Of a stretch of 64,000 bases of DNA, positions 24,330 through 33,943 are shown in pieces. The stretch covers positions 126,401-190,400 of the forward strand of contig NW_015961981.1 in assembly GCF_000497045.1 (NCBI RefSeq), given 5' to 3'. Origin of the DNA: Kalmanozyma brasiliensis GHG001 (taxonomy: Eukaryota > Basidiomycota > Ustilaginomycetes > Ustilaginales). The translations under genes and the position numbers were made by a program. Each line of letters starts with the position of its first letter. The first letter of the stretch is position 1. Below the pieces are notes generated by a model that did not search any database, was not told the origin of the DNA, and saw only the letters and a program-made list of their open reading frames with translations.

Positions 24330-26905
24330 ATGGGGTCGAACCAGAATGTCACCTTCCAAGGCTACGTGTAAGTTTCATCCTCCGCCCTTTCGACGTACAT
24401 CCCTTTCTACACCGAGCGTCATCACACAACAGCATGCTGACGAACATCCACTTTCTTCCTCTTGATCGTTCGGCCAGACACTCAACGCTGGACGCTTTGC
24501 TCATCTTCGAAGGTGTGCGGCGCGGCATCCTTCCGAAAATCACGCGTCGGCTTCGCGACGACGAGCGCAAGCAGATCGCGAGCGGAACCATCTTTGTCTT
24601 TGACGAGCAGGAATCGAGCATCAAGCGCTGGACCGACGGCATGATCTGGAGCCCCAGTCGGATCCTCAACAACTTTCTCGTCTACCGCGAGGTGGAGAAG
24701 AAGGATCCGAAACCCGCTTCCGACCAGCCTGCGTTCGCATCGTCGCATTCTGGCTTCGGTATGCCCGGCGTCAGCAACGACATGTCTGCGCATTCCTCCG
24801 TTCGCTCTGTGCCTCTGACGCTCATGTCGAGCTCCATGGACGCGGATGCACAGCTGGTACCCTATCGACAAGAGCATACCGGATACCATGCGCTCGAGGT
24901 CGTTCCCTCGTCTTCTCATGCCCTCTACACAGACCAAGACGGCTTTCTCGGTAACCACTCGTATCCGTATCAGTCGTCACAGGCGCACACGCAACCGCAA
25001 GCCGCCGGAATGGTCGGAATGCTCGACAACAGCGCAGCCTCGTCGTCGGCGGCCGCCAAGCGAGAAGCCGAGCTGGATAGAACCATCGTCGGCAGCTTGA
25101 CTAGCAGCTATCCATTCGTACGCGACGGCCTCTGCAAGAAGACCATCTCCATTCAGGTCGAGGGCTCGACGCAGCATCTCATCTCGTACTACAAAATCGA
25201 CGATGTCCACAACAACCGCCTGGCTACCCCCTCCAGCCTGCGCGAAATCTCGAGCCTGGTCATCTCCCCCATCTTTCTCAATAAGAGCAACTTTCGCTAC
25301 CCGCCCATCGTCGAGACGGGTCCCGACAATATTCCTCGCTACGTCGCCGAAGCAACGGACAACACAATGCGCTCATCGGGCAACATGAGCAGCGGCGGCG
25401 AGAGCTATTCGTCTTCCGACGCGCGGCACGATGGCCTCGCAAGAGCCGCAAGCCACTCCTTGACCATCTACTCGCCCGGCATGACCTCGGACACAGCGCA
25501 CAACGACCCGCACAACCAGCGATACCCACACACGATAGGCGGGGACGGCATGCTTCCCATGTCCGCCACGTTGCCGATGTCGGCCTCCAGAGGTCGCCGA
25601 ACCTCAGACGCTCCACGGCGACGAGCCAACACCAGGTACGAGCCTTACCAATCGTCCGCCGCCTTCGGTCACGGAATGGTTCCCCATCAGCTCTACACGA
25701 GCGCTCAGGGCGTGGAGGAGGGACCGCTCTCCCCGTCAGGACGCCGAATCAACCTCGCAGGAGGGCGCACATTTGGCGACGCAGAGTCGCTCTACCACTC
25801 GGACCCTCGATCGCTCACGATGCAGCGACAGCAGAACGAAGGGGTCCCTGGGACGCCGCATTTTGCTCAGCCCAGCAGTGTGGTCGCTGGCCAGCCTTCG
25901 ACTCCCGTGGACCCGCAATTTCCTCCAATGCATAACGTCGACCAGCATGGATCCTTTCCGCAGTCGTTTCAGCCCGGGTCGATGATGCCGTTCGTTCCGA
26001 GCCAGCCTGCTCGTAGCCAGGCAGGCTACGTCATGGGTGTCGATTACATGCAAAACCGCTCCGAGGTGCCTATGGTGAAGCAAGAGCAGGACAGCCCCTT
26101 CCACTTTTCTTCTTCGCGGCTACCAAGAGGCAGCTGGGACTCGAACCAGCCCAACCATACCGGCTCCTTCTTCCACAACATGCAGCCGCCTCCAGCAACG
26201 AGCCAAGGCTTGACGTCGATGCCCGTCCATAGCCAAGCCAACTTCAGCGGCCCGGTCTACACGCGTCAGGCTGGCTCTCCGCCCAACACGAGCTCTTCGC
26301 ACGACAGTCGCCACTCCTACTATGGGAACGGCACTCTGCAGACGACCGGACGAATTGACGAGGTGGGCGGCCATTCGCGCAGCTATGAGGAGGCGAGCTA
26401 CGCCTCTCGGCCTATCTCGCGCGCAGGAGAAGGAGGGTACGCTGGCGGCCTAGATTCGGCTGGCGTGGTGCGGAATCGCATGTCGGAAGCTTTGCAGACT
26501 CCATCGAATCCCGCAAGCCCGTATCCACGACCACAGCAACATCGACCACCGCAGCAGTACATGTCCAGCAACGACGTTTCGGGCTATGATTCGTACGACC
26601 GGCCTTCGAGCGCGGTAGACGGGCAGCAGTCGCTCTACGCTCAGCAAGTGTCGCATGCATCGGCCGAGCACGAGGAAGACCAGCTCAACCAGCAAGCTTT
26701 CGACCGAAGCGCCCAGAGCAACGAGCAGGCCTGGTCGTCGTCTATAGCGCCCGACGGCAACGGTGGGATGGAAGCGTCCCGACCAGGCACGTCGCCCGAG
26801 CAGAGCTATCGCCAGCAGCATCCGTTCGATGATGGCGACAACGATGCTACTGGCGCAAACGACGGCGGGCTAGAAAGGGTCATGTTGACGAGGCCCGCTT
26901 CTTGA
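24330..26905 (+). CDS. WOPR-domain (Gti1/Pac2) transcription regulator, Ros1/Wor1-like
   Basis: A DNA-binding regulator of the Gti1/Pac2/Wor1 family, resembling Ustilago maydis Ros1, the late sporogenesis regulator. Preferred exons are 24330-24367 and 24478-26905, giving 821 residues. The first exon encodes MGSNQNVTFQGYV. The donor is gtaagt at 24368; the acceptor cggccag ending at 24477 yields TFQGYVHSTLDALLIFEG, which keeps the family spacing between GYV and DALL. Another in-frame acceptor (acaacag ending at 24432) would add 15 residues. WOPR part one continues through SGTIFVFDEQESSIKRWTDG and SPSRILNNFLVYRE. Part two (about 225-285) has CKKTISI, HLISYYKIDDV and LATPSSL. The remaining ~530 residues are rich in S, Q, P, H and G, probably an activation region. 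It lies behind 6.9 kb of gene-free DNA and is followed in tandem by Eaf1. Confidence 0.9.
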
Positions 26906-27468
26906 TTCGATCGAGGTCCTGCTTCCCTTCTTGGTTCTACGCCAAGCTGGCCACGCCGTCCCCGCGCTGCACCCTCAAGTCACCATCACGGCCACCTGTA
27001 TCCCATCTTCATCTGTATGATCGCTCGCATCGTCCGTCCGTTCCAAGTTGTCAAATGATCAATCGCATTGTATCTCATCTTGTGTTGTGTTGGAGGGTAT
27101 ATGTTAGTTGGATCGCAGTGAGAGGCGTTCGAGTGGCAGCAGCTTGTGAGCGAGACGCTTGGATTTTTTCGGCATTGTGAGATTTTCAAATAAATTTTGC
27201 CCTCTCGCGCGATTGGAGCGAAGCATCTTCGCGACGGTGGGAAAAGCGTCTTGCTCGTCGTCTCGTTCTCTCATCCACCATCTTCAAAATCACGAACGGC
27301 ACAGAGACACTGCTGCCACAGCTGCTGATCCGAGCAGGTCGATCTCGCACCTGTCTCGAACTCCGTTGATTGTGCTTGTCGCATCACCTCGTCGGCCGAG
27401 GCGCATCCATCCGTACTGCTCAGTGCCATACGACAAGCACGGCCGCTGGCTTTGCGAGCGCGTCCATC
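26906..27468. other. intergenic region between WOPR regulator and Eaf1/Vid21
   Basis: About 560 bases in tandem orientation, holding the 3' flank of the regulator and the promoter of the next gene. It contains AT-richer stretches near 27160-27200. No other feature recognised. Confidence 0.55.
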
Positions 27469-30400
27469 ATGAGCAGTGACCCTGTCCCATCCTTGGCGCT
27501 ACCTGCATCGGCAGCCGCTGCTCCGGCGCCAGCTCCGCTTTCGACGCAGTCAGCCTCATCGCTACCAGCGCAACAACAAGAAGAGCAAACACCACAGCAG
27601 CAGCAGCAACAACAAGTTCCAACGACACCACAAAAGAAGACAGCATCGATATCAAATCCACCGGCCCAACTTCAGCAGCAGCAGCAACAGCATGTCACGG
27701 CGAATCATCCAGCATCGATAGCAGCAGCAGCCACCGTCGCTCTTTCAGCAACGCTTCTCGATCCTAATGAATGGAATGCACTCGCATCAACAAGCATGGT
27801 CACGTTGGACGACTTGCGGACGGCATTCTTGGAACAACGGCAACAGCAGCTGAAGGATCTCGAACGGTCCCATGTGGAATCTCTGCGTGAGATGCTTTTC
27901 ATGTCCGAGACCTATGATCAAGTCGATGCTGCAGGGAGCCCGTGGAAGCTGAGACAGAGCCTGGAAGTCGCAGAGGATGACGAGAGGGAACACGTCAAAA
28001 CCTTTCTCGCGCAGTACAGGCTGTCGCTCGACAACCAAAAGTCCATCCAAGATCATACGTTGGAGCAACCCAAGGCTTTACGCGAACTCGTTTCGCAGGA
28101 ACTCAAGACTGGACCGATCGAGATCGCGCCGCCGCCCACGCCCACCAGCGCAACAGCACCTGCAGCCGGAGAAGCCCAACGCGACCGTGACCTCCGAAAA
28201 GAAGTCGAACAGAGCAACTCGCATCGCAGTCAAGCCGTTGCCCGAGCTGCTGCCGCAGTTCAGGCTCGGGCTGTTGCTGAAGGAGTAGCCAAGATCAAGC
28301 CTCTCACCATCACAGCCGCAGAAAGTCAAGGAGTTCGCGTTGCTCCCCTCCAGCCGGGTCAGGTGCCCAGCTTTGTCATCGAATCCAGTACACCCATCGT
28401 TCCCATCGTGCCTAGCATCGACGCTTCTGCTTCCCTCCCGACAGCTCCCAACTCTTCTGGAGCAGAAGCAGCGACTACAGGCTCGGCCGCTGACATTGCG
28501 CCGCCTTCTATCAAGGTCGAGTCGTCCGATGACCGCGCCTCGTCACCATCTAAAGCCTCGAACGCGCTCGACCGAGCCGTCTCTCCAGTGTCCGGCCTCA
28601 CTCGCAATGCAACAACGCAGTCGACAGGACTTCGTGTACCGCCGTCGCCGATGGTGGTGCCAACGATCCCTGAGAACATCGCTGCGCCTCCTCTCCACCC
28701 AACACTGCAGACACTTTCGCCGAATCCGCTCTCGGTCACGTATGCCGCGTCGTTGCGACCCCTTCCGCCGGATCCGACCCGACGCATCACGGGAGCTGGA
28801 GTCGGAGGAGGCGCGATCCATCATCGAAGTGGCAGAAAGATCTCGAGCCTGTCAACTCACAACGGCAACTCCTACTCCAGCATAGCAGCCGCCAAAATTG
28901 GTCCGGCAGGCTCAGGGCAAGCGGATCTGTACCGATGGTACGTCCGCGCCCGAGCTTCACCAGGTGCAGGCATGGTCGGCAAGGCGGACAAGTGCTTGAT
29001 GACAAGCGATTGGAAGGTGGCTTTCAACGAGCAGCGTTTCGTCCGCGCCATGGCTAGGATCGAAAAGCTGAAAGCGCAAGGCGAGTGGAGCTTCCGTCAG
29101 CCCAAGAAGCAAAAGGGTCCTGTGGTGCGCAAGGCGCACTGGGATCACCTCCTGGAAGAGATGAAATGGCTTCAGACCGACTTCAGGGAGGAGAGACGGT
29201 GGAAGATGACTGTCGCCTTCCACCTGGCTCACGAGGTTGCCGCCTGGCATCGTGCACGCACAGCCGCCGAACGAGCCGCTTTCTGCGTGTCTATCCAGAG
29301 GCCTCACCGTCGTAGGACTGTCTCGGATCACGCTGAGCAGCATGCAGCCTCGCAGGAAACCGCGGACGGACTCGAGTCCTCCGGCGCATCCGTGGGAGCC
29401 GTCGCAGATTCTATCGATGACGAAGAGATGCCTGACGAAGCCGCCGCGAAAGATGCTCAAGGCGATCTGAAGTCTGCCATCAACTCAAAGAAGGCAGCGG
29501 CTGGACAAACTGAGCTTTCCGGTGACGCTGATGTCACCATGGAAGCAGAAGGAGATGCTCAGGAGGCAGTAGCCAAGGCGGTCGAAGACGCGGTCCAAGT
29601 CACCGACGAGGCAGCAAATGCCCGTGTCGAGGAGCCAGATGCGGACGGAGAGGACGACGATGCGGATGCGGATGCAGATGATGTGGAAGCAGCCACGGCA
29701 GCGCTCGTATCAGGCGAGCCCTCGAAGCCACCCCGCGTCGAAATTGTTCGGGAGCCGTTGGCTCCGCTGCAACAGATGCCGGCCCTCTCCGCTGGCGCTC
29801 CGTCCACAGCCACCTCAGGTGTACCCACCGATCTAGCGTCAAGAGACGCTCAGCCTTCGGATACCAACCTCGCCAACGCGTTGCGTAGCGAACAGAAGGA
29901 CGCAGAATCCACGCTCACCGCGGAACTGCCGCCGCAGCTGCTCGCAACGTTGCGGGCCCCCGTCTTTTCCACCAGCGTCACCACCACGGTGGTCTCGCCA
30001 GCCGCTCTGCTCGAGTCCTTGGACCCTGAGGCTGCTGCAGCGCTGCTCGGCATTGAACTTGGTGATCTGTCGAACGCTGCCGACCTGCTTGAGCCTGGCT
30101 CGCTCTCGTTCAGCAAGATGTTCCCGGAGCTGCCATTGTACGGCGGGGTGACGCTCCCGGACGCAAACAGCAAGAGCGACCGACGCTGGGACGAGGGAAG
30201 CCTGAACCAGCCTCCGCGATTGACCCACGTCACCAAGCTCCTCGACTCCCGCCCGCTTCTCGTCAGCACGCTCGAGCCTTCCAAGAACCGTGCCAACGGC
30301 CGCTGGCTACCGGACAGCGACTGGGTTGTTGCTGCTGAGCAGTCGGATCCGCTTCGAGGTGTCGCCGATGGCGTGGATGCAGGATTGCCGCCTCTGCCTG

Positions 30401-32310
30401 GTTCGTTGCTCTTTGCCCGCAAGAGCAATCGGGCAGCCAAGGAGACCAACACTCCGACCACGACGACGCCTGCCGAGCCCTCGCAGCCGGACGTGCGCGC
30501 AGCCATGTTCATGTGGACGCCAGATGAAGACAGCTACCTGATGACGCTGGCCAAGCAATACCAGAACAACTGGGCCTTGGTCGCTGACCTCTTCAACTCG
30601 ACGCGTCTCAGCACCGCTACGGACAAACGCGAGCCTTGGGACTGCTTTGACCGATGCAAGCGCATCGAGCAGGCAGCGGCTGAGGGGAAGCCGCCTCCTG
30701 CCCCACCCCAGCTGCCTCCAGCTGCAGCCGAAACGGACAAGGACGGGAAGAAGGGTGACGGCAAGGACGCTGACGCCTCGTCGAAGCGCGACAAGATGAC
30801 CAAGAAGCTCGGATCCAAGTACGACGGCTCCAAGCGCAAACTTCGACGTAGCAACCTGATGGAGGTGATGCGCAAGTCGGCCAAGCGGCGCGAAGCGAGC
30901 AAGCAGGCGCAGCAGACGCAGCAGACCAAGAAGGTGAACCTCAACACGCACGAGACGCACGCGCAGATCAAAGCGGGGCCCGCCATCACGCCGCAGTCGC
31001 TGAGTGCGTTGAAGACGGAGCGTGACCAGGCGGCTCTGCGACAGTACTACGAGCAGCAGCGGGCGCAATTGGCATATCAGCAGCAGCAGCAACAGCAACA
31101 ACGTCTGCTGGCTCAACAGGCGCAGGCTCAGCGGATGGCCGGACAGCCATCAGCCGGCGGCACTCCTGGTCCGACGGCCACACCGGCTGCGCAGGCAGGC
31201 AAAGCGGGTACTGCAACCCCAGCTGCCGGAGCAAATGGAGCGGCCAACCTCACTTTGCCGGTCGGCAGCGCTGCTGGCTCTCAGCCCGGACAGGCCGCTC
31301 AGGCGCAGCAGAAAGCAGCTGTTGGACAGATGCAGGTGCCACAAGCCGCTCAGCCGACTCCGCAACAGCAGCCTCCAACAGCACAAATGCAGCAGCAACA
31401 GCCCACCCAGCAGCAACAGCAACAGCAACAGCAAGTGCAAGCGCAACTTCAATCGCAACTGCAAGCCTCGCAAGCGGCGCAGATGCAGAACCTGTACGCG
31501 CAAATCCAACAGCAGCAACGACAGCAGCAGCAGAATGCGCAACTGGGTCAAGTGGCTGGGATGGCTCAAGTGCGTCCTGCCGTGGGGCCCCTCACGCAGC
31601 AGCAGCTGTCGACGTTGACGCCGCAACAGCAGCAGCAATACCACGCGCAGTTGGCGGCGGCGACGGCGGCAGCGCAGCAGCAGCAGCAGGTGCAGTTGCG
31701 CAATCAGATGGCGGCGGTGGCTGCGGCGCAGGGGGGTCAAGGTGGGGCGTTCCAGTTGCCGAATGCGCAGTTTCAGTTGATGCAGCAGCAGTCGGCGATG
31801 GCGGCGCAGGGTCGACCTTTGATGCCGAACCAGGCGCAGGCGCAAGCAGCGGCACTGCAGTTGTATCAGCAGCAACAGCGACAGGCGGCCCAAGTGCAGG
31901 CTCAGGCGCAGATGCGACCCCCCGCTTCGGGGCAGCAGCAGTTCACCGCTCGACCCGGGAACGGCACGAGACCTCCCCCCACCCCCACGCCGGCAGGCCA
32001 AACCAAAACCCCCACAGGAACCGCCTCCCCCAGCATGCCAGCCACGATCCAGGCGCTGCAACAACAACTCGCCATCTCGTTGGCAACATCCAACTTGTCG
32101 CAAGAGCAGATCAACGGGTTGGCCGTTCAACTGTATAAACAGGCCCAATCGCAACAACAGGGGGGAAGCCCGAGTGCACGACCCGCACAGAGACCACCCC
32201 AACAGATCCTCAATCAGGCCATCCAGGCACTCGCCGCGCAGAATCAGAAGAGTCAACAGCAGGCGGCGGGCGCAGCACAGGCAAGACCACCCACCCCCAG
32301 ACCGACTTAG
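27469..32310 (+). CDS. EAF1: NuA4 histone acetyltransferase scaffold Eaf1/Vid21
   Basis: A 1613-residue single-exon protein, starting at MSSDPVPSLA. Eaf1/Vid21 is the platform subunit that assembles the NuA4 histone H4 acetyltransferase in the nucleus. The HSA domain lies near 540-600 (KAHWDHLLEEMKWLQTDF, then ERRWK and HLAHEVAAWH); this helix binds actin and Arp4. A SANT/Myb domain follows at about 1005-1070 (MFMWTPDEDSYLMTLAKQYQ, NNWALVADLFN). HSA before SANT is the diagnostic order. The N-terminus and the long C-terminus (about 1170-1613) are glutamine/alanine-rich, with polyQ runs near 31075-31100 and 31395-31440. Between the two domains there is an acidic stretch near 720-740. The gene ends in PPTPRPT. 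Confidence 0.93.
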   Translation: MSSDPVPSLALPASAAAAPAPAPLSTQSASSLPAQQQEEQTPQQQQQQQVPTTPQKKTASISNPPAQLQQQQQQHVTANHPASIAAAATVALSATLLDPNEWNALASTSMVTLDDLRTAFLEQRQQQLKDLERSHVESLREMLFMSETYDQVDAAGSPWKLRQSLEVAEDDEREHVKTFLAQYRLSLDNQKSIQDHTLEQPKALRELVSQELKTGPIEIAPPPTPTSATAPAAGEAQRDRDLRKEVEQSNSHRSQAVARAAAAVQARAVAEGVAKIKPLTITAAESQGVRVAPLQPGQVPSFVIESSTPIVPIVPSIDASASLPTAPNSSGAEAATTGSAADIAPPSIKVESSDDRASSPSKASNALDRAVSPVSGLTRNATTQSTGLRVPPSPMVVPTIPENIAAPPLHPTLQTLSPNPLSVTYAASLRPLPPDPTRRITGAGVGGGAIHHRSGRKISSLSTHNGNSYSSIAAAKIGPAGSGQADLYRWYVRARASPGAGMVGKADKCLMTSDWKVAFNEQRFVRAMARIEKLKAQGEWSFRQPKKQKGPVVRKAHWDHLLEEMKWLQTDFREERRWKMTVAFHLAHEVAAWHRARTAAERAAFCVSIQRPHRRRTVSDHAEQHAASQETADGLESSGASVGAVADSIDDEEMPDEAAAKDAQGDLKSAINSKKAAAGQTELSGDADVTMEAEGDAQEAVAKAVEDAVQVTDEAANARVEEPDADGEDDDADADADDVEAATAALVSGEPSKPPRVEIVREPLAPLQQMPALSAGAPSTATSGVPTDLASRDAQPSDTNLANALRSEQKDAESTLTAELPPQLLATLRAPVFSTSVTTTVVSPAALLESLDPEAAAALLGIELGDLSNAADLLEPGSLSFSKMFPELPLYGGVTLPDANSKSDRRWDEGSLNQPPRLTHVTKLLDSRPLLVSTLEPSKNRANGRWLPDSDWVVAAEQSDPLRGVADGVDAGLPPLPGSLLFARKSNRAAKETNTPTTTTPAEPSQPDVRAAMFMWTPDEDSYLMTLAKQYQNNWALVADLFNSTRLSTATDKREPWDCFDRCKRIEQAAAEGKPPPAPPQLPPAAAETDKDGKKGDGKDADASSKRDKMTKKLGSKYDGSKRKLRRSNLMEVMRKSAKRREASKQAQQTQQTKKVNLNTHETHAQIKAGPAITPQSLSALKTERDQAALRQYYEQQRAQLAYQQQQQQQQRLLAQQAQAQRMAGQPSAGGTPGPTATPAAQAGKAGTATPAAGANGAANLTLPVGSAAGSQPGQAAQAQQKAAVGQMQVPQAAQPTPQQQPPTAQMQQQQPTQQQQQQQQQVQAQLQSQLQASQAAQMQNLYAQIQQQQRQQQQNAQLGQVAGMAQVRPAVGPLTQQQLSTLTPQQQQQYHAQLAAATAAAQQQQQVQLRNQMAAVAAAQGGQGGAFQLPNAQFQLMQQQSAMAAQGRPLMPNQAQAQAAALQLYQQQQRQAAQVQAQAQMRPPASGQQQFTARPGNGTRPPPTPTPAGQTKTPTGTASPSMPATIQALQQQLAISLATSNLSQEQINGLAVQLYKQAQSQQQGGSPSARPAQRPPQQILNQAIQALAAQNQKSQQQAAGAAQARPPTPRPT
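31068..31900 (+). repeat. CAG/CAA-rich polyglutamine-coding region in Eaf1
   Basis: Several interrupted CAG/CAA runs encode glutamine blocks (for instance near 31078-31100, 31390-31440, 31510-31535 and 31668-31692). They produce long leucine-rich reading frames on the opposite strand that are not genes. Confidence 0.85.
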
Positions 32311-33943
32311 CATAGCACCGTTCAGGAACTGTTCATACCAAAGAGAAAGGGAATGCATTGCATGACAGACAAAAGCGGGTGAGGAGAAAACTATAGGCTG
32401 TTGAAGCCCATGTCAACCAATGAGAGAGAGACGATGACAAGAGTAAGCCCCGTTGAGTTACCCCTTTATTGAAAGAGGCGACCGCATAACTATGAGTGAA
32501 GATGACGAACAAGATCCGATGCATCATCGCTCCCGCCTGGGGCTGGTGCGATGGGATGAGTTGTCGGACCGGAGCGGGTTATGATGGTTTTGCGGGTTTG
32601 AACCAGTCTCAGAGAGGGGATGAGGGATGGCCGAATCTGGTCCAGGCGAATGGCGAGTGCGAACGGACGATGATGGGAAGGACACGAAGGCAGGAGACTA
32701 GGACACTGACGAAGGAGGAGGGGGATCGTAAATGAGACGAGCGCTCGTATCTTCGCTGCTCGCCTCCATCCCCCTCGCAGATCGATCGACAGCGTGCTGG
32801 TCTCGAGACAATGTGACGCCCCAAACATCGCCCTCCCCAACCATGAATCCCGAAAGGGTTGCCCGAGGCCAGTCCTGCCTACCACAACACCGATTCTCTC
32901 CAATCCGTACCCTTGCCGCAAAACCAACCCACACAGAAACCCGACAACGAAGCGTACCTACACAACGGCGTTGACATGCCGACAACCATTTCGTCCTGCT
33001 CCTCGAGGACGATCTCCAGAAAGGCACCATTGCAAGCGCGTCAAACAACGATCATCGAGTTTGCGGGTAGAAAGACTGCCTTTGATGCGCACCTTTGAGA
33101 GCAGAGAATGAAAACAAGTTCGAGGCGAGGAGGGGCAAGGCAAGACGGCCACTTTGCAAGATCGTACCATTACGGCGACGGTCGCTTTCCTATTGTGTGG
33201 TCTCTGGTCGTGCCGTTGCTCTCCCTTGTGTATCCCCTTTCTCGCTATCATCCCTTCCCTCGAAGTCACGCAGACAGCCTTCCATCCGGAAAACCACAAC
33301 GACCATCTAAGCGCCCACGATGAACCACCAATCCGTACGTTACCACGTCCCTCGAAGCGAATCGAAACCGTATAACTAGCCATGCACCCGTCGGTGGTGT
33401 CTTCCGAAAAGATGTGTCCGGGGACTTTCCCTACAGCGTGTTCTTGCGACGAGGCAAGAAGAAGGCTGCAAAAGGTCGACTCCGAGGAGTCGTGAAGCGG
33501 TCCTTTGCACGTCTCTCTGAGGAAATGGTTGAGATATGCCTACTACACAAGTAGGATGAAGAGGTGGAAGTTGTTGAAACTGCCGACCTTGAAGGTGACC
33601 GCAGCATCCGAGAGGATGAGCGAGCTGAACGCACCAGCGCAGCGAGAAGGCGAGAGCCGACTTGCAGGCGGTGCATTCGATATCGTGTTTATGAGTTGGA
33701 GGAAGGAGGGGAAGGAAGTGAGCTGAACGAGAAGATCTTGTTGCTCAGCCAGGAAAAAATGCTTCGCACCCTCACAGCTGCGCTTCCGGCCGGAAAGAAG
33801 ATTTGGAGCCTCCACTCACGCGCGGGGACCGATTTTGCTTTCTTCGGCAGCATCCAGCCAAAAAGAGCGAGGATCACCGTGCATCTTCTTTCACTTCCAA
33901 GCAACCCTCTTCCTCCCCTTGCATCGTCTCGAATCTGCCAATC
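32311..33943. other. 1.6-kb intergenic region with only doubtful small reading frames
   Basis: Separates Eaf1 from the repeat protein. No domain was recognised on either strand. The best candidate is an 81-codon frame on the minus strand at 33431-33676, listed separately. On the plus strand an intron-like segment is visible: donor gtacgt at 33334, the branch-like taactaact-type element ctataactagc-like sequence near 33370, and acceptor ccctacag ending at 33436. The exons it would join have no known similarity that I can see. Confidence 0.45.
33431..33676 (-). CDS. doubtful small ORF with presequence-like N-terminus
   Basis: An 81-residue frame beginning with ATG at 33676 (MHRLQVGSRLLAALVRSARS) and ending RRKNTL. 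It is rich in arginine and serine and poor in acidic residues over its first 45 positions, like a mitochondrial targeting sequence. The start context is weak (cytosine at -3). No family recognised. The opposite strand carries a lysine/arginine-rich frame of similar length, so this may be chance. I include it only as a candidate. Confidence 0.15.
   Translation of the reverse strand: MHRLQVGSRLLAALVRSARSSSRMLRSPSRSAVSTTSTSSSYLCSRHISTISSERRAKDRFTTPRSRPFAAFFLPRRKNTL

Noticed and set aside
31150..32358. 402-codon leucine-rich frame on the minus strand opposite the Eaf1 glutamine tracts
   Set aside because: CAG/CAA repeats read as CTG/TTG leucine codons on the other strand. Composition artefact.
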